Shown here: one piece after another, positions 37,746-52,000 of the stretch | How positions within the stretch are numbered: the stretch's first letter is position 1 | Layout: every line of letters starts with the position of its first letter | Source of the DNA: Conus ventricosus | Lineage: Eukaryota > Mollusca > Gastropoda > Neogastropoda > Conidae | Reading direction: 5' to 3' | DNA length: 64,000 bases | Assembly (NCBI GenBank): GCA_018398815.1 | Contig: CM031620.1 | Location: forward strand, 57,720,054 to 57,784,053 | The notes under the pieces: model-generated | What the model was told of the DNA's origin: nothing | What the model saw: the letters and a program-made list of their open reading frames with translations, nothing else | The model's database searches: none | Made by a program: the position numbers and the translations under genes

Positions 37746-38888
37746 CACACACACACACACACTGATAGGTCTTGTTCTCATCATTCTCACCTTCTTTCAC
37801 TAGATCCACATTACACAACACACTGCAGGCAGCAAACCATGGTTGCTTCCTTTGCCACACTGTTGATTCTAGAAAACCCAGACTGTGGTATTTGAGCGCT
37901 CAGATTTATGACTGCTGTGTGTTTCAGAGACGAAAAGCTTTACTGTTGAATGTGAGTACTTCATTGTGTGGTATCGTCACCTGATGTAAGATTTTTACGG
38001 GAGAGAGATTTTAAACAATCTAGCCTGCCTTAGAAAATATGTTTTAATTACTTGTATGTATGTGTGGTTTTTTAACAAATATGTAAAGAGAGTGACTGTG
38101 ATGAGGTGATGACCCTGAAGAGGCCATTGCGGTCTGCTTGCTTATGAACAGCATAAATTGAATTCAGTTAAAGTGTTATGATTAATCAGGTGGAAAGTCG
38201 TACGACTAGGATGATATTTGCGATCGGATGGATTTTCTGCTGAGACTGGGTTTGACCGAGATTATTAAGTGAAGAAAAAGAAAGAAAAAGAAGAATTAGA
38301 AGGAAAAAAAAGAAAGAAAGCTGCCCCGCTGAAATTAAAACAAAGATCGTCAAATTGCTGATCTGTAAACTGTATATATGACGTACTTTACATTCTGCTT
38401 TCCTTCAGCCTTGTTGTTTTTGTCACGATGGCACTGATTTGCTGCAATGGCACTGCTTTGGCAGTCGGATATCGTCAGCTTTGACAGTCATTTTGACGAC
38501 ATGGGATGTGGTTACAAATGGTACTGAAAATGGGTTAATCTTGAGATACTCTGTGACAGGGAGGGATCAGAGTGAGAAGAAAATTGATTTGAGAAGTAAC
38601 AAGACACGAACTATGCAACTGGTGATCTTTAGCAACTGTCTGTTTTGCTTACTCTGTGTTCCTGAATTTCTTTACACTCCTGATGTTCAGTTGAACTGTT
38701 TGACTCATGGATTGATGGGAAGCAAAAAAAACATTTGACATTGAATAGTCATCATGTAAGATCACTCCTAAAACACTAGTTTGTGAAGTAAGGAATTTAT
38801 GATAATATGCTAAAAGCTGTTAATTGTAAAGATTGGAGTGAAGGGGAGGGGGGACAGGGATTGTCATCCCTTACTCTCTTTCGCTCAC

Positions 38889-38921
<33 letters not shown>

Positions 38922-39382
38922 GTTTGTGCAGACTTGCCAGTTCTGTTACCAGTGTTCGAATAGTTTGATTTTCTCAGGTTCAGGTTGTTACTTTGCTATT
39001 CTCAAAAAGAATATATTGCTCTGTAGAGGGCAGCAGTTATCACACCCCAGATTGTTATCTTGCTATTCTCAAAAAGAAATATTTGTCTGTAAAGCTAAAA
39101 TAGAGCAGCAGTTATCACACCCCAGATTGTTATCTTGCTATTCTCAAAAAGAAAATATTTGTCTGTAAAGCTAAATAGAGCAGCAGTTATCACACCCAGA
39201 TTGTTATCTTGCTATTCTCAAAAAGAAAATATTTGTCTGTAAACTAGTGTAAAGCTAAAATAGAGCAGCAGTTATCACACCCCAGATTGTTATCTTGTCT
39301 GTAAACTAGTGTAAAGCTAAAATAGAGCAGCAGTTTTGTGGTTTGTTCTTTTTCTTTCTTCTTTTTTTTTTCTTGTTTGTCA

Positions 39383-39413
<31 letters not shown>

Positions 39414-39692
39414 AAAGATGATAAAGTTAGGGATGCTTTCAGGGACAGATCATCAATTGAGTCTTGTGAACAAGTGAAATAAACTACTGCATCATCTCTA
39501 AGCAGACAGCTGTGATTCAGCAACAGTGTGTGATGTGGCACCAGGTCAGAAGATGCAGGGGGTATGTTTCAGACGTGTGGGGTCATATCAGAACACACCA
39601 AAAAGATGTGCACACGGTCAGTCAGGTGTCCTCAGCATACGACGAACAGAGACGACAAGTGCGCCACTTACTACTGAGGCAGAAGTATGACT

Positions 39693-39738
<46 letters not shown>

Positions 39739-39748
39739 GTGTGTGTGA

Positions 39749-39785
<37 letters not shown>

Positions 39786-42700
39786 AGTGTGTGCATGTAT
39801 GTATGTGTGCGTGCGAGTGACAAGCGTGTGTGTGCATGTGTGTGTGCGTGTGTTTGACTTTGTTTTATTTTTCATTTTGTCTTCCTGTTGCTGAGTCTTG
39901 TTTGCTTTCACTCATTTCTTTTCATGAGTTTTTATAGTTTGATTTACTAACTCTCTACCGCACTTATCCTCACCCCTGTCTCAGCAGTGTGTGATTTATT
40001 CTTCATGTATTCTGTCAATCAGATCGCTGTGTTGTGTGTGTGTGTTTTCTTGACTTTATTAGTTTATAACAGCCTTCATCTGTTGGTTGGTGTTTGCAGT
40101 CCCTAGGCAGGATTAGGCAAAAACTACTGCACCTATTTTACTGAAACTTTGTCAAAAGGTAACATGTAGGTAAACACTGATCAGATCTGGGGGCAGAAGA
40201 CGTATGGCGCAGAGCGAGATCAAAAGGAGGATTCTGTGTCATTTTGTGATAGAGATTGTTGTTTGCTTGCTCCGCACAAAAGGCGCAACAGAATTTCAAC
40301 AGATTTGACTAATGGATGGTTCACTTCATTAACAGAAAAAAGAAAAGAAAAAACATGCAGGTTGACATCATGTGGCCAGGAGCTTGGCAGTCCCTTGCAG
40401 TATTGTCAGAAATCTAATGACATGAACATGTAACTGTTTTCTTTTTTTTCAGAAGACTGTAAATGCTTTACAGCACACTCATTGAATACCTTGTTCAGAG
40501 ATGTTCCACACCTGATGTGGTCTTTGAATTTCTGAAGGAGGTTAACATTTTTCTTCTGATCTAAGATTTTATGGAGGAAAGATTTTTTTTTAGCAAAATT
40601 TCCGGTGTGTTTTTGGAAGGTGTGTTTTTAAGGGTTGTGTGAGTGAATTTTTTTTTAATTCTTTTTTTTATAATGACTTGTGAGTTGACTTCAATATAGT
40701 GACAGCCCTGATATGGCCCTTTGCAGTCGGCTGGGCTGTAAGCAACATTACCATTGCCATTACCTATTCAAGCTTATGGAGGTTTGTGCTCCCCCTAGTG
40801 TCCATGTAATAGCTACTGTAAACCTTATAACAGTGGTCATTATGTCTGGAAGCTTTTTTTTTTCTTTTATCTTGTATTGGAATAGTGTTCCAGTTAATGT
40901 CTAGCTAGTGATGCTGTTTATCTTCTTGACAGAAACTTTTTTTTTTTTTTGTTAAATGGAGAGGGGTGGATATGTAACTTCCTTTCCCACTCGGGTTCCC
41001 ATGGTAACATAAGTTACATCAGAGAGTTGTTTCCAGCCGCCAGCCTCAGCCGTCGACAGAGCGCGAAGACACACTCGTCGACATCGACACGTGCGATGAC
41101 ACGGAGACGCAGTCTCTGAGGGAGTCGTTGCAGTGGGAGGCCTCCTCCAACTCCTCGCCCGCCGACTCCACCTCCACCAACAACAGTCAGTACCGCCGCC
41201 TCCGTGCGCTTCTGTCCTTGGTCGAGTCTTTGGTCTGGGGGCTGTGGTTTGGCTTGCACGGTTGGGTTTGGTTTGGGCTCTGTGGTGTGGATTGGTGTGG
41301 TTTGTTTCCGATGGTGTGGTGTTGGTTATTGTTGGTGTAGGTGTGGACCGGTTTGGTTGAGGTGGCATGTGGATGGCTAGGGGTGGTTGCGGTATGGTGT
41401 GGTCGAAGTGGTTGTCATGAGGGTTGCTATGATTGAGGGGTGGTACGCTTTGCTTTGGGTGGTGGTGGTTGGTTGGGTTGAGGTGGTTATGGCTGTAGGG
41501 TTGTTTTGGTTCGTCTTCTTCACCACCGAGACTGCATACATGCTATCTGTGGAGATATAGATCACAAATTTGGATATTGTTCATTTTAATGTTAGTAACT
41601 CTTTACTGAAGTCACATTTTCCCATGACCATACACAAACTGGTCGCTTTTAGTCTGCACATGTTGTAGGTTCAGAAATACATTGTATGACCGGAAAATAA
41701 CGTTTTTACATACTTAGTATATTTTACTGTACTTTCTTCAAAAGTAGTAGGCATAGTCTTTAAAAAAAAATAAAAATAAAAAAAACGAGAAACTCGCAAA
41801 GTACAACTCTGCATTGTCTTGCGAACGTGTCAAGAAACGTACAGTTGAATGGTTTACACCTCATTTCCAGTGGGTAAGCTTGGTCACTCATCTCTGCAAC
41901 AGTCTGGGGATAAGAGATAACAACAGAGTCACGCCCCCTTTCCTCTGCCGAGCCACCCAGGGGCTCGGCACCCCCTTCCCTGACCTGCGTTGAATCACAT
42001 CCCCTTCCCTGACCTGCGTTGAATCACATCCCCTTCCCTGACCTGCGTTGAATCACCTCCCCTTCCCTGACCTGCGTTGAATCACATCCCCTTCCCTGAC
42101 CTGCGTTGAATCACATCCCCTTCCCTGACCTGCGTTGAATCACATCCCCTTCCCTGACCTGCGTTGAATCACATCCCCTTCCCTGACCTGCGTTGAATCA
42201 CATCCCCTTCCCTGACCTGCGTTGAATCACCTCCCCTTCCCTGACCTGCGTTGAATCACATCCCCTTCCCTGACCTGCGTTGAATCACCTCCCCTTCCCT
42301 GACCTGCGTTGAATCACATCCCCTTCCCTGACCTGCGTTGAATCACATCCCCTTCCCTGACCTGCGTTGAATCACCTCCCTTACCTGACCTGCGTTGAAT
42401 CACATCCCCTTCCCTGACCTGCGTTGAATCACATCCCCTTCCCTGACCTGCGTTGAATCACATCCCCTTCCCTGACCTGCGTTGAATCAAATCCCCTTCC
42501 CTGACCTGCGTTGAATCAAATCCCCTTCCCTGACCTGCGTTGAATCAGGCAGATGTGGCGGAGGCACAGAGCCGCGGTTGTCATTCTTCATTGTGCTAAC
42601 ACTAACACGAATTTGAGTTGCATTTGAGCTGTCGTCGGTCTCATCGCTCACACTGTACCATGTGTTCTGAGGGGGCAGTAAGTGGTATATCTCTACTCTT

Positions 42701-45700
42701 TCCCCCAACTTCATCACTGTGTGAGATCTTGTGTCAGAACTGTCGACAGAACTGTTGGCACAATCTTCTTCGTCCGAAAGATCTTTGTCGTTACCTGTCT
42801 GTGTGTCATTTTGAATTTTATTTGCAGCTTCTGAAACCGTTTTGTGTGTGTGTGGTGGGGGGGGAGGGGGGGGGGAGAGAGGGGTAGGGGGGGGGTGTTT
42901 GTTTTGTTGCTTTTGGTGTAGTTGATGGTTTTTTTTTTTTCTTTCAGGGGGGATGGAGGAGAGGGGGGTGCGTGGTGGGGGATTGGGGCTGGTTTTGTTG
43001 TTGTTGTTTTTGTGTTTACATTTGTTTGTTTTTGAATGATGTCCCACTTTGTGACATGTAGACTTCAGGAACACGGAACAGCTACTCGTGCCCACTTTTT
43101 CAATGCGCTTCTCGTCCAAAAATATTGCCAGGGCTGAATCATTGCGGAACTAACTTAAAGTCAAACACGGCTGTGGAAGTCAGTCTGAATGTGTCTTCAA
43201 ACGCTGAAAGACAGTCCAGATCCATGGTGCCACACAGGTGCAGGTGTTTAGTGTGCATAGTTCACCTGGAACCTGACGCTGTAGGTGTTTAGTGTGCATG
43301 GTTCACCTGGAGCCTGACGTTGTAGGTGTTTAGTGTGCATAGTTCACCTGGAGCCTGACGCTGTAGGTGTTTAGTGTGCTTGGTTCACCTGGAACCTGAC
43401 GCTGTAGGTGTTTAGTGTGCACGGTTCACCTGGAGCCTGACGCTGTAGGTGTTTAGTGTGCATGTTCACCTGAGCCTGACGCTGTAGGTGTTTAGTGTGC
43501 ATGGTTCACCTGGAACCTGACGCTGTAGGTGTTTAGTGTGCATGGTTCACCTGGTACCTGACGCTGGGTAAGGGGAGGTTAACTGGCCAGGTGGTTGGGC
43601 ATTGGTGGCTGTGGTTTTGGGGAGGTGGGGGGGGGGGGGGGGAGGGCTGTAGTGAGGCTTCCTGTTGTTCAGGTGGTTGTGGTATGGGTTGGAGTGATTA
43701 GGGTGATTGTGCTGTGTAGTTCAGGTGGGTGTGGTGGGGCTCGCAGTAGTTTAGGTGGGGTGTTGTGTGGGTTGCTGTAGTTCAGGTGGGTGTGGTGTGG
43801 GTTGCTGTAGTTTATAGGTGGGTGTGGTGGGGCTCACAGTGGTTTAGGTGGGTGTGGTGGGGCTCACAGTGGTTTAGGTGGGTGTGGTGTGGGTTGCTGT
43901 AGTTAGGTGGGTGTGGTTGGGGCTCACAGTGGTTTAGGTGGGTGTGGTGTGGGTTGCTGTAGTTTATGTGGGCGTGGTGGTGGGGCTCACTGTACTTTAG
44001 GTGGGTGTGGTGTGGGTTGCTGTAGTTTATGTGGGCGTGGTGGTGGGGCTCACTGTACTTTAGGTGGGTGTGGTGTGCTTCAGATGGTTGTGGTGTGCAA
44101 GGCTTTCGTTTCAGAGGTTGTGACAGTGCTGGCTTTTCTTAAAGGAATAGTGATGTGGCTTACTGTGGTTTTGGTGGTGGTTGTGTATGTTTTGCTTGCT
44201 CAGTGTCCTCTCTTTCTTTTACCTGAAAAAAAGAATTTGGGGGGTGGGTGATGGGAGGGAGGGGAGTGAGGGTGGGGGGGGGGGAAGCAGTGGGAGGTTG
44301 GGGGGAGTGGGAAGAGGGTTAACAAGAAGGAGAGAGTGTGCAAGATTAGAGAAGGTATTGTGAAGGGGAGAAGAGAGGGAGGATGACTAAAAAAAATGAA
44401 GGAAGAAAGATTGGAGCATGAGTTTGTCTTTTTTTTTAAAGAAAAAAATAGAAAATTGAAAAAAAAGAATTTTTTTTTTAAAACCTTGACAACATTATAC
44501 ATTTCTAAATATTACTTTGTTCTGTCCGGTGTTTGTAAAAGATCTTAGGGTTGAGAGGTACCTTAGTTTTTGTCTTGTCCTGTCTTTTCTGAGGGTTGTA
44601 ATTCCATCGTTTTTGTTACATTTCTGCTCTTTTTTTTTTTTTTTTAAATATCTTTGCTTTTAACTTCTGAAGTTTGGGCTTGGACTGAGGCTAACTGTGT
44701 ACATAAAAATATTGATGTCATCGGCTTCACTAACTTGAAGCAGGGGGGGAGAACTAACACGATGTTTCATTAACAGTTAAAAAGAAAAAGAGAGAAACAA
44801 AATAGAGGCTGTGATTGTGTCGACGTGTGTGCCTAACTCCAAAGCTGAATGTGTTTCTGGATTGTCTCTGTGCAGATTATAAGGTTCAGCTTCTGGCCAG
44901 TGGAAAATTACGGCTCAGTAAGTGCAAATGGTCTGATCCGCCTTGAGGTTCGCTCTCTTCCGACCATGAACACCAGAAAGTGGGAGAAACAGCTTGAAAA
45001 AAGCTTTCTCTTGGCAGAAACTCGGCAGTGTTTCCGTCTCCACACTTGGTGCAGAGGGCTGTCTGAAAGTGATGAAGGGATAGAATATCATGCCAGTACT
45101 TCAGAAAGGATTTGTTGGACAAAGAGTTTGTGTGTGTGTGTGTGTTTGTTCTTTGATGTCTGTTCAAAGAAAGTGATCATACATCTTGACACAAACTGTG
45201 TGCACATGTGTGTGAGTGCACTGTTCAAGAAAGCAGAAAAGATAAACCAGCAAAAAAAAAACCATTGGTGTCAGATGTAGCACCGCCCTCCAGAGAGAGA
45301 GAGCTCACTCATGCCAGCTCTGCATCCAAGCAGTTATTGTCGTCAGGAGGGGGCTTAGAGGGTGGTGTCCTGTGTTTGTTGGATCAGAACAGGTGCCACT
45401 GACCACCACTGAAGTGACTCAGCAGCAGTGCAGTGTCTCCTCCGGTGGGTTGCCTCTTGACGACTTGACATTGACTGCTCCCTGTGGATTGCAGGGGCTG
45501 GGGCTGCGGTGGAATGGTCCGGGCTGTGGCTGTGGGACAGGGGGGTCAGAATGAGTGGCATGGGTGCAACGATAATTCCTCAACAGGGGTTTCTTGTAAA
45601 CTATTGAAATATTCCATTATGGATATAATCATGCAAGAAATTATTTGTGCCACAAAGAAAGTTTAAACAAAAATCTGAGTAATTTCTGTTACAACATGGG

Positions 45701-48279
45701 CTTTCACTTTAATTGAAGCAGATCCAATTCATTGTAAAATTGATTTGGAAGCAACACAAAGTAAAACGTGAAACGAAATGATGGGAAATCCAATGAATAT
45801 TGTGAGGCCATGAAAACAGCCCCAAGTTCACTTAGACATTTTGAAGGTTTGACTTCTTTGTTGTATTTCTTTGTTTTTCCCAGTATGACGAGATGTTTCA
45901 ACTTTCTAAGCGGGCATTAAAAATGCCACGCCAGCATGGCAAGAATATAACCGATTTTCCTTCTTTTTTTTTTAGATGATAAATATGATATGGTCTGATG
46001 TCCTAAACGCAATACGTTTTGGATCTAGAGTTACTCCAGAACTTTGGAAGAGGTCCGCTGTGAAAGCCAGTTTTGGGCGGGATGCAGGGGACTATACCCT
46101 GTATGGAAAAAGGATGTACAGTTTTAAACTGAGCTCCTTCGCATTTGTATTTTGCATTGCACGCAGGTGCTATTTCATCTGCTGTTAGTGAGTTAAAAGT
46201 GGCAGTAATCCAGTTTCAGTGGATGTGCTCCAGGTGATGTACGAACTGGAACTTGAACAGCAAGGTTAGGTTCTCTACTTTCTACACAAGGCAGTTTGTC
46301 CAGAAGATTTTGGATTATTGAGAAGACGATGCCTTGATATGTTCACAAGCCTGGACTTTTTTTTTTTTTTTTTTTTTTTGGAAATCCGGTATTGCAAATT
46401 TCTACTTGAAATTGTTTTGGGGTCTTTTTTCCAGTTCTAGTCAACAAGGATCCTGAAATGAAATTCCAAGTCAGGTTTAATACAGATTATTAAAGTAATG
46501 ATACAACTCATGGAGTCTCCGTTTGAGTATAAAGGGAGGTAACAATTCTGGATTTTAGTCTGGCTTGAAGAGCAATATATTAGATTTTTTTTTCTGCCAC
46601 AGCATTAGTCCATGAAGAATTATATATTTGTTTACTAAACTCTTCCCAATGCAAGCTTTTAGACTATGATTTACAGGTCTAGCAAGAAAATACTTTTCCA
46701 TAACAGCTTTAATCCATATACACAGATAACTGATGTGCTGCTCAATTAAAAAACTTTCGAGACAATCATCAAGGAAACCTTGTGTGAAACGTGAATATGT
46801 GTGTGAGAATGCTTTAGTGATTGTTTGCTTGTGCTCATTCACCCTTTGTGGATAGATGAAGTAAGTCTTTTTTCTTTTCCTTTTTTTGTCATTCATACTG
46901 ACAGGGAAAGAGGGGGAGGGGGTGGTGGTATGTGTGTGTATGGACAGTTTGGGTAGGGTTGGGGATAGAGGATGAAATGCATATTATCAGTGATCATTCT
47001 TACGCACAAATGTGCATCTCTGAAGCATAAAATTCCCATCTGACGCACTGGAATTCGGGCCAGTGCGTCACACAAACGTACCGAAATTCACCATGACGCA
47101 CTGATTTTCTCCTGTACGCAATACAACCCTGAGCAGCGCATCATGCAAAAGGGCTTTCGTCCAATCCGCCATGATCGAAGTTAACAACGTAAATTTCCTC
47201 GACGATTTAGAACGTTCTGAATTGATGAACAGCTTCTGCTTGAGAACTCTTCTCTATTGAAAACCAACAAGAGTCGTCAAAGTAGACTAGGCCTAGCCAG
47301 TCTATGACTGGACCACAAGATAACGTGATTCAGCTAAGTGGGAAAAGCATGGAAAACCATAGGAATTTCCGCTTTTCAGAATCAAAATCAGATTGTTCAG
47401 CTGTGGCTCATGGGTGATAACCCTGCGAATGGAGCAGAAGTCGAACGATCTATGCAACATGACCATTTCGGATAACTAACATGGCTCCATTCTGGACATA
47501 CGAATGTGTTGTTCACAGAGCAAGAATGGCCAGTCTAGTTTCATGGTAGGTTCCACCGGGCTTCCGGTGATCATTGCATGGTGATTGGAATTTGGTCATA
47601 CAGTGAAATATTTCAACATTGAAGGAAATGGCTCATGCAGTGGAAATTCTGTGATGATAATCGAAGAGGACATCCCACAAATCAAATTTCACTGTTAAAA
47701 TCCTGATAGCGCAGGTGCTCACATTTACTCGTGTTAGTTGATAACACTTTAAAAGCATAGGAACACGAATACGAATAAATAATATTTAGCACAGACTGAA
47801 ATGTTTTGTTAACTTTATTATAAGCACCTTTTCTGTATGTATTTCTGTCTCTTTCTCTATACATTTTGTGTGTGAGCCAGTGAGAGAACGTTCATGTGTG
47901 TGTTCACTACATTTTCTAGCAGTTATCAATGGTGACCCCCTAAATATTTGTGTGACCCCCTGAAAATTTTGAGGCGAGTTTTTGTACCGAGTCTGACCAC
48001 CTTATTTTTAGGAAATGATTATCACCGCATATTATATGTGTGGACATGTATGAACTTACATTTGACCCAGTGGTCGGTATATATATATTCACAACTAAGT
48101 TTATACACTGAAGTGATTAATCTGCATGCTGAAATTCCTCTTGTTTCCTACAGAAAATTCATTGAACTGTATGTGCTACCCACTGGAAATGAACACTACC
48201 CTCCAAGAAACAAATTCATGTTTCTGAAAAATCAATTGAACAGGCATGGTACATGTCCGCGAATTCGCGGAAATCCGCG

Positions 48280-48311
<32 letters not shown>

Positions 48312-48792
48312 GAGCCGCGCCCAACGAGACCGGCCCTTTTAGTTCGTTTGAGGTCGTTCGCTTCAAACCTTCGTCTCGCGAGAAGTAGCATTGAGCAGGA
48401 CTACTTCCGCGCATGCGCTTTCGTGACATTCGCCACTGCTTTCCGCTCTGGGTCGACGTGATCGAATTTGAACAAGGTTGAAGAAAAAGAAGGAAAAAAT
48501 AAAAATGCCAAAGCGTACAGACATAGTTCCGCGGAATTCTCCGACAGAAGATATTGATGCTGGTGTGGCAAACAAATGGCGATGGGATTGGCTGAACAGG
48601 AGCCACGAAAATGAAACGTTTTCGTCGTGCTTGGAAAAGTTGAGAATCCGCGGCAAAGCATACTGTGTGGTGTGTCAAGTTGAAATCTGTTACGGGTCTG
48701 GCGGTGCGAGAAGCCTCAGCGATCACATCAAAGGGAAACGAAACAAAGAGAGAGTGAAAACTGCTGCAAGTAATCCCGTTCTGCCAGGTAAG

Positions 48793-48840
<48 letters not shown>

Positions 48841-48990
48841 TTCTCTCTCTCCTCTTCTCTTTCTTCCCCCCCCCTTCCTCCCCCTCTCCCTTCCTCCCCC
48901 CTCTCTCTTCCTCTCTTCTAGAGCTCTCACTCTCTCTCATTCTCTCTCTTTCTTTCTCCCCCCCTCCTCCCCCCCCCATTCTCCCTTCCT

Positions 48991-49059
<69 letters not shown>

Positions 49060-52000
49060 ATTCTGTTTCTGACTTTCTCTGCCTCACTTATCAGCGTAAG
49101 TAAATATTTTACAGTTTGATTTAATGTATGCCACCTAAAGCAATGTAGATATGTACTCATTTTTGCTATGTGATTACTTGGGTTTAAAACCTTCTTTGGG
49201 TTGAAGGAATGACTGATAAAGTGATTCTAGGAGAGCTTATTTTATGGCAGAAATTGCTTAGTATGAAGAACTGAAATTAGTTCAAGGAGAGGCTTTTTTA
49301 CAGGCTAGAATTGCTGAAAAACCTTCAGCTTCAGGGGGCGTTGCCCCCTGACCCCCACAAGGGGCTCTGCCCCTTGACCCCGCCAGGGGGCTCTGCCCCC
49401 TGGACCCCCAAATATTTTCAGGGAAAAATGATTTTCCTCCAGTACCATGCCTGTTGAAGAAGGAAGCATTTTCCATGGAAACATCCAGCAGGGACATTGC
49501 TCACACACTGTCATGTTACCATGGAAAGGGGAATAGCAGAAAAAAAAAAAAACCTCTGTGTTCAATGACACACTGGTATGCAAACTTTTAAACCAGAAGA
49601 TTGAGTTTCAAAACGGAGTGACTGAGGGCGGAAAGCGAAGCAAAATTTAGAAAGAGAGGGGTTTTAGTTACCGCCAAGGACACGGACAAACAAAGTACAG
49701 GACAAGACACAATGCATTTCGACCTCATGGGTCTTCTTCAGGCAAAACTTATCTTCTCATATTCAGCTCACAACCAAAATGGCCGCCGGACAGTAGCAGA
49801 AGATCAATGTCTTTCTTCAAATCTTCAAATCTGTAGCCACGTAGTCTCCATAGACTTTAAGTGACTCGGGTGTGCGCCAAAAAAAAAAAAAAAAAAAAGT
49901 TACTGTGACACTTGTGGTCAAACACTTCATGCAAATGATCCAGTACTCGAAAGAGCTAGCTCAAAACAAGGGAGTGAAGGGGGGAGGGAATGGGGGGGGG
50001 GGGGGGGGGGGACGGCACCATCACACCTTGTACTGAAACCGAGCGACCAGATCATAATGATCCAGGCTGTGAAGAGCGATTCATGTTGCTGTTGTTTTGA
50101 GCTGAACACTGTTGCCTTGCTCGCTTTTATAGAGAGTATACTATTTAAGCTATCAGAGTGTCTTATTGTGTGTATCAGGAGTTATAACAGTACATTAACA
50201 GTACGTTGAAGATAACGTTGCAACACAAATTTATATGTGTGTGCTTTTTCTGCAGGGTGCTGCACCTACACACAAGAGCCCTGCTGTTCAAGTGCTTTTG
50301 AAAAAAAAGTTTACTTTTAAACGAGTTAGAGTTGTGCAATAAACACACTACAGACAAACGGTGTCGGGATCACATTTTGCTTTGTGACAGATTGTCAGGA
50401 TTGCTGTAATGTAATGGCCACAGTTCCATTTCAGGGATCGGCAGGATGGCTGTCGTTCAGTGTCAGGACAGGGGATTCTTTCCCTCTTCCCACCATTCAT
50501 TCATGTCACATGGAGACATGTAAACCTTGGATTACTCGACCAGGACTGGGGGGGGGGGGGGGGGGGGGGGGGGTGAAGGTGGAAGGTCAGAGGGTCAAGT
50601 GAAGGTGGAAGGTCAGAGGGTCAAGAGAAAGTGCAGAAGGGAGGTGGGAGGGGTCCATTCTCACTGTCTACCATTGTCCTGCCACTGTGGAGCATTCTCC
50701 TGTCTGTTCTGGTAACTTCTCTTTTACAGTTATTTCCTGTGTCGGTTTATGACGTGCCAGCTTTTTTGTTGTGAAACTAGGTGCTACAGACTGTATACAG
50801 CCCTGAGCGGGGATTAGCTGTCTGTTCTGCACTTTCTCTTTGCCCGTAGGAATTTTTTTGCGTTCATTTTTTTTTTTTAATAATTTTTTTGTTTGTTTGT
50901 TTACTTAATGTCGGTGACAATCTGGCCATGTTTGACCTCCCCATTCTTTGAATCTTTTCCATCGCTGTGCATTTGGCAGGGTAACCCGAGTTGGTAGTCT
51001 CTGGACGTTGACGGCTGACATGTTCTGTGTGGGGGAAATGTGTTAAAGGGTGGGGTTTTTTTTTGTTGATTTTTTTTTTTTCATGATGACTGGTTCATGA
51101 GTATGCTCTTAGTGATTTGTTCCACGGTGTCCAGTTAGTAGCTATGTTCTCATGTTGATTTGTTTGATGGGTGCCCATCCATGAGTGTGTTCTCATGTTG
51201 ATTTGTTTGATGGTGTCCAGTTCTCAGGTGTGTTCTCATGTTGATTTGTTTTATGGTGTCCAGTTCGTAGGTGTGTTCTCATGTTGATTTGTTTTATGGT
51301 GTCCAGTTCGTAGGTGTGTTCTCATGTTGATTTGTTTTATGGTGTCCAGTTCGTAGGTGTGTTCTCATGTTGATTTGTTTTATGGTGTCCAGTTCGTAGG
51401 TGTGTTCTCGTGTTGATTTTGTTTTTCATGGTGGCTTTTTCATAGGTGTGTTCTCAAGCTGATGTGTTTCATGGTGGCTGCTTTATAGGTGTGTTGTCAC
51501 GTTGATCTTGTTTCAGGTTGGATGGTTCCAGGGTGTGTTCTCAAGCTGATGTGTTTCATGATGGCTTATTGGTGGGTCTGTTCGCATGCTGATTTTGTTT
51601 GATGGTGGCTGGTTTATAGGTGTGTTGTCACGTTGATCTTGTTTCAGGTTGGATGGTTCCAGGGTGTGTTCTTATGTCAGTTTGTTTGATGGTGGCCGGT
51701 TGATGGGCGTTTTCTCATGACACAATGATCCCATTCTTCTCAGCTATCTGTTCTGATCTGTTTGCTTCATCACCACTCTTGTTTCATCTCTCTCTCTCTC
51801 TCTCTTTCTCTCTCCCTATATATATATATATATAAAAATCCATGTTTCGGTTTAGTTTTTCACGGTAGACCTGATTTTCAGCTGAACTGCAGCCAACAAA
51901 GGAAAGTAATAATGAAAGTCCTTAACTGACTCAAACAAAAGACAGTAGAAGTCCACATGGAACACTAGGGGCACAAACAAAAGACAGTAGAAGTCCACAT

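Larger units (their letters stand above)
48241..49453 (+). mobile_element. hAT-like TIR element carrying a zinc-finger exon
   Basis: Bounded by perfect 12-bp inverted repeats, CAGGCATGGTAC (48241-48252) and its complement (49442-49453), and by a direct TTGAA on each side (48236-48240, 49454-49458). Length is 1.2 kb. It holds an NRF-1-like palindrome, a zinc-finger first exon with a splice donor, long (CT)n tracts, and three GC-rich hairpins near the right end (49333-49349, 49359-49375, 49385-49401). No transposase catalytic domain is present, so it would depend on another element. Termini starting CAGG and the BED-like finger point to the hAT superfamily, but hAT duplications are normally 8 bp, so the assignment is tentative. 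Confidence 0.75.

Noticed and set aside
37389..37895. 168-codon His/Thr-rich open frame
   Set aside because: Translation of (AC)n microsatellites.
49706..49745. Hammerhead ribozyme core (CTGAAGA...GAAA) on the minus strand, also weakly at about 18165 and 18507
   Set aside because: The position next to the core A in stem II would be an A-C mismatch and no closing helix III is visible. The motif is common in animal repeats without ribozyme activity.
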